Source of the DNA: Arcobacteraceae bacterium
GTDB taxonomy: Bacteria; Campylobacterota; Campylobacteria; Campylobacterales; Arcobacteraceae
Length of the DNA: 32,071 nt
NCBI GenBank assembly: GCA_028687375.1
Contig: JAQUAG010000024.1
Coordinates: 1-32,071, forward strand
Reading direction: 5' to 3'
Numbering within the stretch: position 1 is the stretch's first letter; every line of letters begins with the position of its first letter. The translations under genes and the position numbers were made by a program. Positions 8,529 through 16,592 of the stretch are shown here, in pieces. The notes under the pieces were generated by a model, which worked only from the letters and a program-made list of their open reading frames with translations, had not been told where the DNA came from and did no database searches.

Positions 8529-8555
8529 TAGGTATAAAAAATGTATAGTAACCTA
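8529..8555. promoter_or_regulatory. Possible operator/promoter in a divergent intergenic region
   Basis: Between the aldo/keto reductase gene and the ArsC-like gene, TAGGT (8529-8533) and ACCTA (8551-8555) form a spaced dyad. They enclose a -10-like TATAGT (8544-8549) reading toward the ArsC-like gene. The dyad arms are only 5 bp, so this is weak. Confidence 0.25.
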
Positions 8556-8584
8556 TAAATCCCACCAAATAAAGAGAGCAATAG

Positions 8585-8992
8585 ATGAAAGTCGTATTTT
8601 ATGAAAAACCAAACTGTGCAGGAAATGCCAAACAAAAAAAACTTTTGACACTCAATGGTATCTCATTTGAAACAAGAAGTATTTTAGATACACCATGGAA
8701 TAGCGATATTTTAAATAGTTTTTTTAAAGATTTAGAGATAAAAAATATTATAAATCCTTTCGCTCCAAAGATAAAAAACAATGAACTAGATATATCAAAC
8801 ATCTCAAAAGACGAACTCTTAAAACTAATGATACAAGAACCAATTTTGATAAAAAGACCTCTTCTAGAGATAGGGGAAACTAAAATATGTGGCTTTGATA
8901 TTGAAAAAATAAATCAAACGCTAGGGACTACTATTTGTGAAAATGTAAAAATTTCACTCTGTCAAAGTGAAACACAATGCACAAATGCCTAA
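8585..8992 (+). CDS. ArsC/Spx-fold protein of the nitrogenase-associated type
   Basis: 135 residues with a thioredoxin-like ArsC fold. It opens VVFYEKPNCAGNAKQK with a single Cys (C11) where ArsC/Spx proteins carry their active Cys. It continues with RSILDTPWN and ends the fold with EPILIKRPLLEIG and ICGFD. This pattern matches the nitrogenase-associated subfamily (NifO-like) better than true arsenate reductase. Its biochemical job is not established, and there is no nitrogenase gene in the window. The C-terminus carries extra Cys residues (C124-C133 region, LCQSETQC) not needed by the fold. It overlaps the next gene by 16 bases, so the two are a unit. Confidence 0.75.
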   Translation: MKVVFYEKPNCAGNAKQKKLLTLNGISFETRSILDTPWNSDILNSFFKDLEIKNIINPFAPKIKNNELDISNISKDELLKLMIQEPILIKRPLLEIGETKICGFDIEKINQTLGTTICENVKISLCQSETQCTNA

Positions 8993-9273
8993 CTGCAATA
9001 TGTAAAGAGTTTGAAAATCTAAAAGGTTTTTTAGAAAATCAAACTCCACAAAAGAAGTTTTTAGTCAATAAACTTTTTGTCCAATTTATGGAGTGTTTCG
9101 GTAGTTTAAAAGAGGAAAAACTCTCATATCCAAAAGAGTTTATTGGTGATGTAAGGCTCTATCATGAAAACTTTCCACCACTCCTTCAAAAGTTTGAAGA
9201 TGTGGAGATACAATATTTGATGCTAAGTGATTTTTACGATTTTGCACGACTTACAAAAAAGTATAAAAAGTAG
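8977..9273 (+). CDS. Small conserved-looking protein of unknown function
   Basis: 98 residues, predicted soluble and mostly helical, with many aromatic and charged residues (EFENLKGF, YHENFPPLL, FYDFARLTKK). No catalytic or metal-binding pattern is visible apart from two N-terminal Cys. The ATG at 8977 lies inside the end of the ArsC-like gene, with no strong ribosome site, so translation is probably coupled to it. I do not recognise the family. The coupling suggests that it works with the ArsC-like protein. Confidence 0.65.
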   Translation: MHKCLTAICKEFENLKGFLENQTPQKKFLVNKLFVQFMECFGSLKEEKLSYPKEFIGDVRLYHENFPPLLQKFEDVEIQYLMLSDFYDFARLTKKYKK

Positions 9274-9296
9274 ATTCAAATCTTCTTTTTATATAC
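9261..9296. terminator. Bidirectional hairpin between two convergent genes
   Basis: GTATAAAAAG (9261-9270), AGAT (9272-9275), loop TCAA, ATCT (9280-9283) and CTTTTTATATAC (9285-9296) fold into one long hairpin with one T/T mismatch and a 2-base bulge. It covers the stop codons of the genes ending at 9273 (+) and 9289 (-). AT-rich arms supply a T-run in both directions. Confidence 0.45.
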
Positions 9297-9591
9297 TACA
9301 ACAACCATTTCCCACACTATTATGAATCTCTTTGAGTCCGCAAGATTTACAAACATACTCTATCTCTACAATTCCGCTACATCCATGACTTTTTAAAACT
9401 CTTGACTCAATTGGGGAAACTTCAAATAATATCCCAGAACTCTCATCTCTAAATCTCTTTTTTTCACTTCCACAACTAGGACACGAACCAGCTTCTAGCA
9501 TAGCTTGTTTTTGTTTTCTGGTTTTGAAATACAAAAGTGTTCCAAAAATAGATATCAGAAAGAGGATTAAAATAAAAATTAAAGTGTACAT
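9289..9591 (-). CDS. Membrane-anchored zinc-ribbon protein, function unknown
   Basis: 100 residues from the ATG at 9591, which overlaps the rhomboid stop as TAATG. The frame is open further upstream, but that part is only the rhomboid gene in another frame. The protein has one N-terminal membrane helix (YTLIFILILFLISIF), a basic loop, then CPSCG and CKSCG about 45 residues apart, which look like a zinc ribbon. A Cys pair ends the protein (NGCCSI). No known family is evident. Translational coupling points to a shared function or shared dosage with the rhomboid protease. Confidence 0.7.
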   Translation of the reverse strand: MYTLIFILILFLISIFGTLLYFKTRKQKQAMLEAGSCPSCGSEKKRFRDESSGILFEVSPIESRVLKSHGCSGIVEIEYVCKSCGLKEIHNSVGNGCCSI

Positions 9592-10121
9592 TAGAGTATA
9601 AATCCAGTTAGGAAACCTATCACAAACCCAATCAAATGTGAATACCAAGCAACAGGCATCCCAAATAAAATTGGTACAAACGAAATAAGAACTATCCACA
9701 CAAATATCCCTTTTCTCTCATCGGGAACTTTAAGGGCATAATATCCCATAATCACACTAATAGCTCCACTTGCACCTACAACATTGACAAAATCTTCCGT
9801 AAAATACATATAAGCTAAAGTTCCAATAGAGGTTAGTATCCCCCCAATAAAATAGATAAGAAAAAATCTAAATTTTCCAATATATCCCTCAAGAAGATTC
9901 CCCATCTGCCAAAGCACTATCATGTTCATTGCAAGATGCTCCACTCCACCATGAGCAAACATAGTAGAAAGAAGTTGATAATAAAGTTCATTTGTGAAAA
10001 AATAGATATTAAGTCCAAAAAGGATATCTCCGTAAGGGATATTTGTCTGGATAAAATAAGAAAGAATTGTGATTAAAATGATTATATTTGTAAGGGTAAA
10101 AATCTCTTGATGTTTATTCAT
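9591..10121 (-). CDS. Rhomboid-family intramembrane serine protease
   Basis: 176 residues and about six membrane helices, the compact bacterial rhomboid core. The catalytic Ser118 lies in GASGA and the partner His162 in WYSHLIGF. The oxyanion-stabilising HGGVEHLAMNM (57-67) is complete. Rhomboids cut transmembrane helices of other membrane proteins within the bilayer; the substrate here is unknown. The start follows AAAGGGGAAAGTT. It lies between a small membrane protein (10133-10432) and the zinc-ribbon gene in a run that begins with bamD and lon. Confidence 0.9.
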   Translation of the reverse strand: MNKHQEIFTLTNIIILITILSYFIQTNIPYGDILFGLNIYFFTNELYYQLLSTMFAHGGVEHLAMNMIVLWQMGNLLEGYIGKFRFFLIYFIGGILTSIGTLAYMYFTEDFVNVVGASGAISVIMGYYALKVPDERKGIFVWIVLISFVPILFGMPVAWYSHLIGFVIGFLTGFIL

Positions 10122-10132
10122 AACTTTCCCCT

Positions 10133-10432
10133 TTACTCTTTTTTATCTTTGTGTAATTTTCTTGAAAGTTCAATTTGAGCTTCCCTTTTTTGGTACGCTT
10201 CTACCATTTTTGCTTCATATTGTTGTTGTTTTAACTCTTCTTGTTTTATCCTCTCTTGTTCAGGTAAAACATAGTTGACATACCAAAGCAGTACAACAGA
10301 CATAATCAAAATAGTCATCAAAGAATAAAAATTATTAATCCTCATACTAGGAGTTCTTCCACCCCTAATATCTTTTATCTCAATTTTTTTTATCTCTTCT
10401 TCTAACTCTTTATCTAGCTCTTTATCATTCAT
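10133..10432 (-). CDS. Single-pass membrane protein with charged coiled-coil arm, unknown
   Basis: 99 residues. An acidic N-terminus (KELDKELEEEIKK) precedes one membrane helix (about 38-56, LMTILIMSVVLLWYV). A Lys/Glu/Gln-rich helical arm follows, probably a coiled coil. There are no Cys or catalytic motifs. It starts 3 bases after the lon stop, so it is surely read with lon. Family not recognised. Confidence 0.7.
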   Translation of the reverse strand: MNDKELDKELEEEIKKIEIKDIRGGRTPSMRINNFYSLMTILIMSVVLLWYVNYVLPEQERIKQEELKQQQYEAKMVEAYQKREAQIELSRKLHKDKKE

Positions 10433-10435
10433 CTA

Positions 10436-12784
10436 TCAAACGAGACCCATCTCCATAACTTCATCAATAGTTGTTACTGGTATTATCTCCATAGAATCTA
10501 AAACTTCAGCTGGAATATCTTTTAAATCTCTTTTAAAATTTTTAAGTGGGATAAATGCTCTTTTCATATTTGCTTTTGATGCAGCTATAAGCTTCTCTTT
10601 AAGTCCACCAATTGGTAGAACTTTTCCTGTAAGGGTTAGTTCCCCTGTCATTGCAAGATTTGCATAGACTTTTCTTCCACTTAAAATTGATGCAATTGTA
10701 AGTGCCATAGCGATTCCTGCACTTGGTCCATCTTTTGGTGTTGCACCTTCTGGCATATGCATATGGATATCGATATCTTTAAAAACTGCATTTTTGAGTT
10801 TTCCACTATCGATTAAACCTTTAACGACACTATGAGCTATTTTTGCACTCTCTTTCATAACATCACCCATATTTCCAGTAAGGCTTAAAGACCCTTTCCC
10901 TTCAAACTTCACAGCTTCAATTTTTAAAACATCTCCACCAACACTCGTCCATGCAAGCCCATTTACAATCCCTACACTATTTTTTTTGTCAGCTGAATCG
11001 ATTTCAAAAACTGGATTGTCCAAAAACTCTTCAAGATTTTTACTGTTAATTGTTACTTTTGTAAGCTCTTTATCATTTATAAACATTTTTACTGTTTTTC
11101 TAAAAAGTTTATTGAACACTCGTCTAAGATTTCTTACCCCCGCTTCTCTTGTAAACTTCTCAATGATTAAATGAATTGTTGCATCATTTAAACTGATATT
11201 TTTTTTAGCAAGTCCATGTTTAGCTAATTCTTGAGGGATTAGATAATCTTTAGCAATATGAAATTTCTCACTTGGAGTGTAACTATTTATCTCAATAAAC
11301 TCCATTCTATCCCTTAAAGGTGCTGGAATTTTGCTAGCATTATTTGCAGTTGCTACAAAGATACAATGGCTTAGATCTATCTCAAAATTAACATAATGGT
11401 CTCTAAATTTGCTATTTTGCTCAGGGTCTAAAATCTCTAACATAACAGCTGTTGGGTCACCTCGATGGTTTTGCCCTAGTTTATCTATCTCATCTAAAAC
11501 GATTACTGGATTCATTTTAGTAGCAGTTACAAGTGCTGATATAAGTCGTCCAGGCATAGCTCCTACATAAGTTCGTCTATGACCTCGAAGCTCATTTACA
11601 TCTTCAAGTCCACCAAGAGCAAGTCTAGCTAATGGTCGTTTTAATGCACTTGCAATTGAGTTTGCCAAAGATGTTTTTCCAACCCCTGGAGGTCCTACAA
11701 AACAAAGAACTGTTGAGTTATTTGATGATTCTTTAATATTTCTAACTGCAAGATATTCTTTTACTGCGAAATATTCACTTATTCTATCTTTTGCTTTTTG
11801 GAGTGAATAATGATCAGAGTTTAATTGTTTTTCAACATCATCAACAGATATTGTATCATTAGCAAATTTTCCAAATGGAATCTCAAAAATTTGCTCAATA
11901 TAAGTTTGAAGTATTGCAGAATCTCCACTTTCACTGTGCATTCTTGCAAATTTATCTATTTGTTTTTTAACCTCTTTATATCCCTCAGCCCCTATAAACT
12001 CTTTGATATCTTCAAGTTGTTTTCTAAACGCTTCAACCTCTTCATCTTTGTTGTTATCCCCTAGCTCTTTTTGGATAGCTTTGATTTGCTCTTTAAGGAA
12101 ATAATCTTTATTTGTTTTTTCTATTTTTTTATTTACTTTTTGAGTAATTTCACTTTTAAGTTTCAGTGACTCTATCTCATCTTTGATAACTTCGATGATG
12201 TTATAAAGTCGATTTTCAATATTTGTCTCTTTTAAAAGTTCATATGATTGTTTTTTTGTAAGTCGTAAAACGGAAGAGATAAGGTCAGCAATTCGATTTG
12301 CATCATTATTTTCATTTATTGTAGCTATTAAATCAACTGGAAATTTATTATTTACTTTTGAAAGGATTGCTACATTTTGTCTTAAAATTTCTAAAACAGC
12401 ATTTATCTCTTTTTCATTTGATTCCTGATTTGGTAAAATATCAGCTAAAACCATCATAGGGTCTGATTGTTTTATCTCTTTGATTTCTACTTTTGTAAGC
12501 CCTTGAAAAAGAACTTTTATCTTTCCATCTGGAAGAGTGACTTTTCTCATAACATTTCCAGCAATTGCTACTTCATAAAATTCTTTTTCAGTTTTCCCTT
12601 CAAACCCCTCAACACTCACTGCAACAACCAAAAGTTTATTATGATCAATTGCGTACTGAACAGCTTTTTGTCCCGCTTCATCTTCAATAAAAATAGGAGC
12701 AATCATAAATGGATACAAGAACATATTGTCCTCTACCACCAAAGGAAGAGTATTAGGAAATGAGTCATAATCTTTTAAATTCAT
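10436..12784 (-). CDS. lon: ATP-dependent protease Lon
   Basis: 782 residues, the normal length for LonA. The N-terminal substrate-binding domain (about 1-200) is followed by a coiled coil (200-285). The AAA module has Walker A GPPGVGKT (364-371), Walker B VIVLDEIDK and the sensor VATANN. The C-terminal protease has the Ser688 (DGPSAGIAM) and Lys731 (GGLKEK) dyad. Lon degrades misfolded and regulatory proteins in the cytoplasm. Its neighbour upstream is bamD, as in Helicobacter pylori. Unlike the FtsH-like protein at 366-2753, all its ATPase motifs are canonical. Confidence 0.97.
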   Translation of the reverse strand: MNLKDYDSFPNTLPLVVEDNMFLYPFMIAPIFIEDEAGQKAVQYAIDHNKLLVVAVSVEGFEGKTEKEFYEVAIAGNVMRKVTLPDGKIKVLFQGLTKVEIKEIKQSDPMMVLADILPNQESNEKEINAVLEILRQNVAILSKVNNKFPVDLIATINENNDANRIADLISSVLRLTKKQSYELLKETNIENRLYNIIEVIKDEIESLKLKSEITQKVNKKIEKTNKDYFLKEQIKAIQKELGDNNKDEEVEAFRKQLEDIKEFIGAEGYKEVKKQIDKFARMHSESGDSAILQTYIEQIFEIPFGKFANDTISVDDVEKQLNSDHYSLQKAKDRISEYFAVKEYLAVRNIKESSNNSTVLCFVGPPGVGKTSLANSIASALKRPLARLALGGLEDVNELRGHRRTYVGAMPGRLISALVTATKMNPVIVLDEIDKLGQNHRGDPTAVMLEILDPEQNSKFRDHYVNFEIDLSHCIFVATANNASKIPAPLRDRMEFIEINSYTPSEKFHIAKDYLIPQELAKHGLAKKNISLNDATIHLIIEKFTREAGVRNLRRVFNKLFRKTVKMFINDKELTKVTINSKNLEEFLDNPVFEIDSADKKNSVGIVNGLAWTSVGGDVLKIEAVKFEGKGSLSLTGNMGDVMKESAKIAHSVVKGLIDSGKLKNAVFKDIDIHMHMPEGATPKDGPSAGIAMALTIASILSGRKVYANLAMTGELTLTGKVLPIGGLKEKLIAASKANMKRAFIPLKNFKRDLKDIPAEVLDSMEIIPVTTIDEVMEMGLV

Positions 12785-12824
12785 ATTTTCTCCGTTTTAT
12801 TTTATTTTTTCGCAGTTGTGCTAT

Positions 12825-13469
12825 TTATTCGAATATTGCTCTATACCAAGGAACGATAACTGGTTTGATATCTTTTTGATTTTCCCAGCTCTCTTTTGCT
12901 CGTCCCTCATATACTAAACTTGCGAGTGGTTTATCAACCCTTTTATATAGGTCAGCTATCTCTAAACTTAAAGATGATTTTCCCATCAAAAGTCTACTTT
13001 CGATATCTTTTACAAGATATAAATATGATGAATTTGGAAAATCTCTTTTATATTTTTCCACCTCATCGATAGTTTCATCAAGCAATTTTTGTTCCCTAAA
13101 CTGTTGTTTAAAAGCTAAAAATTTCGATTTGATTTTAAGGTATCTCACCCTTCCATCTATATCATTTCTTTCAAATCTTTTGATATATTCATCAAAATAA
13201 TAATTTGCCAAAATATACTCTTCATCATCCATATGAGCTATACCAATAAGCATAGTAGCTGATGGAAGATATGGTGATTGTCTATGTTCTGATTCAAGGG
13301 CTACAAATGTCTCATCTGCATTATCAAGTTGATAGAGTGAAATCTCTTTGAGCATTTTGTTATACCAATAAACATCTGGTTTGTTGTATTCTTCTGTTTG
13401 CTTTGTTGCACATCCACCCAAAAGTGCAATAGCAATAGCTAGAAATATTATATTTTTGAATTTTTGCAA
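12825..13469 (-). CDS. bamD: Outer membrane assembly lipoprotein BamD
   Basis: 214 residues. A lipoprotein signal peptide ends in LLGGC, with Cys20 as the lipidated residue. The rest is a helical TPR-type repeat region, as in BamD/ComL, including QSPYLPSATMLIG and NYYFDEYIKRF. BamD is part of the BAM complex that inserts beta-barrel proteins into the outer membrane. Translation starts at a rare TTG (13469), placed 7 bases after AAAGGA; no ATG fits. The leader is the first copy of the two-hairpin element described at 13476-13567. Confidence 0.85.
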   Translation of the reverse strand: MQKFKNIIFLAIAIALLGGCATKQTEEYNKPDVYWYNKMLKEISLYQLDNADETFVALESEHRQSPYLPSATMLIGIAHMDDEEYILANYYFDEYIKRFERNDIDGRVRYLKIKSKFLAFKQQFREQKLLDETIDEVEKYKRDFPNSSYLYLVKDIESRLLMGKSSLSLEIADLYKRVDKPLASLVYEGRAKESWENQKDIKPVIVPWYRAIFE

Positions 13470-13475
13470 TGTTTA

Positions 13476-13567
13476 TCCTTTAAAAATGTCCCATTTTTCA
13501 AGGGACAAAAGTTAAATGACTACTTTTAACGATGTGACAAGTCAAATCTAAAGTAGCAAATCCTAAA
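13476..13567 (-). promoter_or_regulatory. Two-hairpin leader element, copy 1 (bamD)
   Basis: This element matches 30231-30323 over its whole length with the same order and spacing. Shared blocks on the plus strand are TCCTTT..AAAATGTCCCATTTT, AAGGGAC, CTACTTTTAAC, CTAAAGTAGCAAA and CCTAAA. The first spacer is 13 (here) or 14 bases and the second is 17 in both, and both spacers differ in sequence. On the minus strand CTACTTT pairs with AAAGTAG and GTCCC with GGGAC. The element ends exactly at the AAAGGA ribosome site of bamD. It matches no RNA family that I recognise. Confidence 0.6.
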
Positions 13568-13641
13568 GAGGAAAACGAGCTTTCCTTTTTTTTGTTTTTT
13601 CAAACGGATTGAAATCCATTTTAAAAAGTTTTAATTTTTAA

Positions 13642-14559
13642 TTACTTAAAAGCTGGTTCTAAAAATGGAACCACTTGTTTTTTTCTACTTAAACACCCTT
13701 TGAGCCAAAATTGGTCATTTTCAATTTTAACATCCCAAGCTTTTTCAACTACATCTGGACTATCAGTTGCAACTAAAATTTGTGAACCCATAGCGATAAT
13801 ATCTGTTAAAACTAAAAGAACCGTATCGTTTCCATCTTCCTCTTTTAGTTTTTTAATATCTGCTATCAACTCATCTTTTACACTATCAAAAATAGCTAAA
13901 TCAACAACTTCAAGTTGTCCAATTCCCACTTTTTTCCCATTCATATCAAAGTTTTTATAATCTCGAAGCACTAGTTCTCTTGTAGGAACTCCCTCAACTT
14001 GCGATTTAACTTTGAACATCTCCATACCAAGAGCTTTAAAATCTTCAATTCCAGCGATTACCGCTAATTCTTTACAAGCTTTTGTATCTATTTTTGTACA
14101 AGTTGGTGATTTGAAAATAACTGTATCACTTAAAATTGCACACATCATTGCTCCAGCAATATCTTTTGGGATAGCAACTTCATAATAATCAAACATCTCT
14201 TTAATAACTGTATTTGAACATCCAACAGGTCTTATCCAAACTTCAAGTGGTGCTGAAGTGATAAGCCCTCCAAGTTTATGATGGTCTGCAATCCCTATAA
14301 GATTTGCATCTTTTAAATCATCTGGACCCTCTGTATAGTTGTTATAATCAACCATAAACAGATCACATCCAGCAAATGAAGTTTTTAATTCTGGAGCTTC
14401 AAGATTAAATTTTTCTAAAATATAAGCAGTTTCTGGATTGATATCCCCTTGTCTTACTGCTTTTGTATCATTCCCTAGCTCTTTTTGAAGATATGCCATT
14501 GAAATAGCACCGATTATACTATCACTATCTGGTATTTTATGTCCACATGTATATAACAT
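13642..14559 (-). CDS. ppaC: Manganese-dependent (family II) inorganic pyrophosphatase
   Basis: 305 residues, DHH phosphoesterase superfamily. It hydrolyses pyrophosphate to phosphate in the cytoplasm. Metal ligands of the family are visible as H7, D11 and D13 (CGHKIPDSDS), D71 (VDYNN), and D92-H93-H94 (ADHHKLGG). The C-terminal phosphate-binding LSRKKQ is also present, near the end. The length is typical (305-310). The ATG follows AGGAAAAATA, and a good extended -10 lies 33-42 bases upstream. bamD follows after a 172-base gap that holds the leader element. Confidence 0.93.
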   Translation of the reverse strand: MLYTCGHKIPDSDSIIGAISMAYLQKELGNDTKAVRQGDINPETAYILEKFNLEAPELKTSFAGCDLFMVDYNNYTEGPDDLKDANLIGIADHHKLGGLITSAPLEVWIRPVGCSNTVIKEMFDYYEVAIPKDIAGAMMCAILSDTVIFKSPTCTKIDTKACKELAVIAGIEDFKALGMEMFKVKSQVEGVPTRELVLRDYKNFDMNGKKVGIGQLEVVDLAIFDSVKDELIADIKKLKEEDGNDTVLLVLTDIIAMGSQILVATDSPDVVEKAWDVKIENDQFWLKGCLSRKKQVVPFLEPAFK

Positions 14560-14591
14560 TATTTTTCCTAATTTTGATTTTAATTTTGGGA

Positions 14592-14600
14592 ATTATACCA
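14592..14600 (-). promoter_or_regulatory. Extended -10 promoter for ppaC
   Basis: On the minus strand TGGTATAAT is a perfect extended -10. It sets transcription start near 14585, with a leader of about 25 bases. No clear -35 is seen, which is common in Campylobacterota. Confidence 0.55.
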
Positions 14601-14674
14601 AACAAAATTAAGACAAAGGTAAGAATATGCTAAAAAGAAAAAATCTTAAGGGGTATGAGGTATATACTTATTTT

Positions 14675-14693
14675 GTTATAAAATAGATATAAC
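14675..14693. repeat. Small dyad between the kinase operon and ppaC
   Basis: GTTATA (14675-14680) and TATAAC (14688-14693) are exact reverse complements 7 bases apart. They lie in the 209-base gap upstream of ppaC, which otherwise holds only the ppaC promoter and a weak hairpin. In such AT-rich DNA a 6-bp dyad may be chance. Confidence 0.25.
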
Positions 14694-14761
14694 TTTAATC
14701 ATAAAATAAAGGATAAAAAACTACTAATTCATAAGAATAAATCTAGTATGTTAAATGATAT

Positions 14762-14780
14762 AAAAAGCCTATTGTATAGG
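14762..14780 (-). terminator. Weak terminator at the end of the PhnD-like/kinase unit
   Basis: On the minus strand CCTAT-ACA-ATAGG is followed by CTTTTT. The kinase stop codon TAG is inside the second arm. The stem is only 5 bp, so termination is probably partial. Confidence 0.35.
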
Positions 14781-16586
14781 TATAATTATTTTAAAATTTG
14801 CCCCTTTATAACTTTTTCCTTCATAAAAATATTCATCATTTGTTACCTCAATCAGTCCATGAAATCTATTTGTAATAATCTGATAACTCATATAAAGTCC
14901 AAGTCCTGTCCCTTGTGATTTGTGCTTTGTTGTAAAATATGCATCAAAGATATTTGGTAATACATTTTTTGGTACTCCATAGGCATTATCTTTGATTGAG
15001 ATAACTGCATTTTTATTCTCTTTATGTATTGTAATGAAAATCATTCTATTTTCTTCTCTTATCTCTTTGAGAGCATCTTTTGCATTATTTAAAATATTGA
15101 GTACCACTTGTAGAAGTTCATTTTGAGAATTTTTTATATGTATATCTTCAAAATTCATTATGATTTCAATATTGTTATTTTCAAAAGCTTTCCCAAACAT
15201 CGCTAAATTTTTGATGATTACATCTTTGATATTAAACTCTTCATTTTGTTGTTGTGGTTTTAAATAATCTTGAAAATCATCAATTGTTCTTGAAAGAAAT
15301 TGAACTGTATCATTTACACGATTTAACTCTTCAATCATCTCCCCTTGTTCCACTTGCATACCTAATTCCATTTTTACACCAAGCCCTGTCACTGTAGTAC
15401 TTATCAAACTTAAAGGTTGTCTCCATTGATGTGCAATATTTCCTATCATCTCACCCATTGAAGCCATTTTTGACTGTTGGTAGAGAAGCATATCTTTTTG
15501 ACGAAGTTGTTCTTGTGCAATTTTTCGTTCAGTTATATCTCTTGAAGCTGCATATAAATACATCTTTCCATCAAGCATAACACCAGCCGTTCGTATCTCA
15601 ACAGGGAAACTCGTACCATCTTTTCTTGTGTGAACTGCTTCAAAAGTTTTTGGATTTTGAATAAGTTGATAAATATCTTTTGACTTAAACTCTTTATCCC
15701 AATCTCTCACTTCTAACTTTGTAATTTCATCATTTGTATATCCAAGTGAATTAGCAAAAGAATCACTAAACATAAAAATATTTCCATCAATATCTAAAAT
15801 ATGGATAGCATCACCTGCATTTTCCAAAATAGTTTTTACCCTATTGACTTCGGTGTCTAGTGAATGAATTAACTCTTTTTGAATATCATTTTGTTTTTGG
15901 ATTGTTGATAGTTGATTTTTGATTTGAACTACCATTTTATTAAATGTTTTAGCTAATAATCCAACTTCATCTTTTGTCTTTATATCCAATATTACATCAA
16001 GATTATTATTAGCAATATCTTCAGCTGCATTTGTTAAAACTAAGAGATTTTTTGTTAATAAATATCCTATAGTAAAAAGTAAAATAACACTCAATACAAT
16101 CTCAAATAATGCAATCAATAAACCTTGTGTTACGAGTTCATCTCTTGCATTTTTTAAAAATGTAGTATCAATTCCAAAATAGACTTCCCCATAACTTTGC
16201 TCCATATATTGTATATCCATTTTTCCATTGTATATAGAAAATTGTGTATCAAAAAATGTATCTATCTTTGGCGATTGTTTTTTTTCATCCCAATTAGATG
16301 AAGCGATAATATGACCATCTCTTTGAATAAAAACATAAACTATCTTATTTGAATTTGTATATTCCTTTAAAATTGAATTTAAACTTGCATAATCTCTTAC
16401 TACCAATAAAGGGAGTAAAGAAGCATGAAAATTATCTTTAATATCTTGTAATTGCTTTGTTGCTTGAGCTGTAAGATGACTTTCTATAAGCCTTGAACTG
16501 TTTGTGATTAGTAAACCAAGCATAACAATCTCTATGATAACAGAAAAAATAATTAGTTTAAATCGAATACTGCTAAAGAATTTCAT
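14769..16586 (-). CDS. Sensor histidine kinase with periplasmic domain, HAMP and PAS
   Basis: 605 residues. A membrane helix (10-29) is followed by a periplasmic sensor domain (about 30-150), a second helix (153-176), HAMP (177-230) and PAS (about 250-355, ending SRDITERK). The HisKA part carries the phosphoacceptor H386 in AHQWRQPL, and a HATPase domain has NILNNAKDAL, DNAYGVP and GTGLGLYMS. The first glycine of the usual DxGxG box is Ala. It starts 6 bases after the PhnD-like binding protein stops, so the binding protein probably presents a ligand to this kinase, as in TorT-TorS or LuxP-LuxQ. No response regulator lies beside it. The output half closely resembles that of the kinase at 17486-20080. 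Confidence 0.9.
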   Translation of the reverse strand: MKFFSSIRFKLIIFSVIIEIVMLGLLITNSSRLIESHLTAQATKQLQDIKDNFHASLLPLLVVRDYASLNSILKEYTNSNKIVYVFIQRDGHIIASSNWDEKKQSPKIDTFFDTQFSIYNGKMDIQYMEQSYGEVYFGIDTTFLKNARDELVTQGLLIALFEIVLSVILLFTIGYLLTKNLLVLTNAAEDIANNNLDVILDIKTKDEVGLLAKTFNKMVVQIKNQLSTIQKQNDIQKELIHSLDTEVNRVKTILENAGDAIHILDIDGNIFMFSDSFANSLGYTNDEITKLEVRDWDKEFKSKDIYQLIQNPKTFEAVHTRKDGTSFPVEIRTAGVMLDGKMYLYAASRDITERKIAQEQLRQKDMLLYQQSKMASMGEMIGNIAHQWRQPLSLISTTVTGLGVKMELGMQVEQGEMIEELNRVNDTVQFLSRTIDDFQDYLKPQQQNEEFNIKDVIIKNLAMFGKAFENNNIEIIMNFEDIHIKNSQNELLQVVLNILNNAKDALKEIREENRMIFITIHKENKNAVISIKDNAYGVPKNVLPNIFDAYFTTKHKSQGTGLGLYMSYQIITNRFHGLIEVTNDEYFYEGKSYKGANFKIIIPIQ

Positions 16587-16592
16587 TTTATT

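Noticed and set aside
8585-8992. True arsenate reductase (arsC)
   Set aside because: The N-terminal motif and the PWN and EPILIKRPLLEIG blocks fit the nitrogenase-associated subfamily better, and no other ars gene is present.
9592-9699. N-terminal extension of the zinc-ribbon protein by 36 codons
   Set aside because: This part lies wholly inside the rhomboid gene in another frame; the ATG at 9591 in the TAATG overlap is the better start.
13476-13567. Integron attC site
   Set aside because: The paired arms suggested it, but there is no integrase, no cassette array and no proper core sites (GTTRRRY/RYYYAAC in the right arrangement).
13565-13593. Good hairpin with a following T-run on the plus strand between ppaC and bamD
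   Set aside because: AAAGAGGAAA pairs with TTTCCTTTTT, but no rightward gene reaches it. On the minus strand the T-run after it is broken, so it is not called a terminator; it may only border the leader element.
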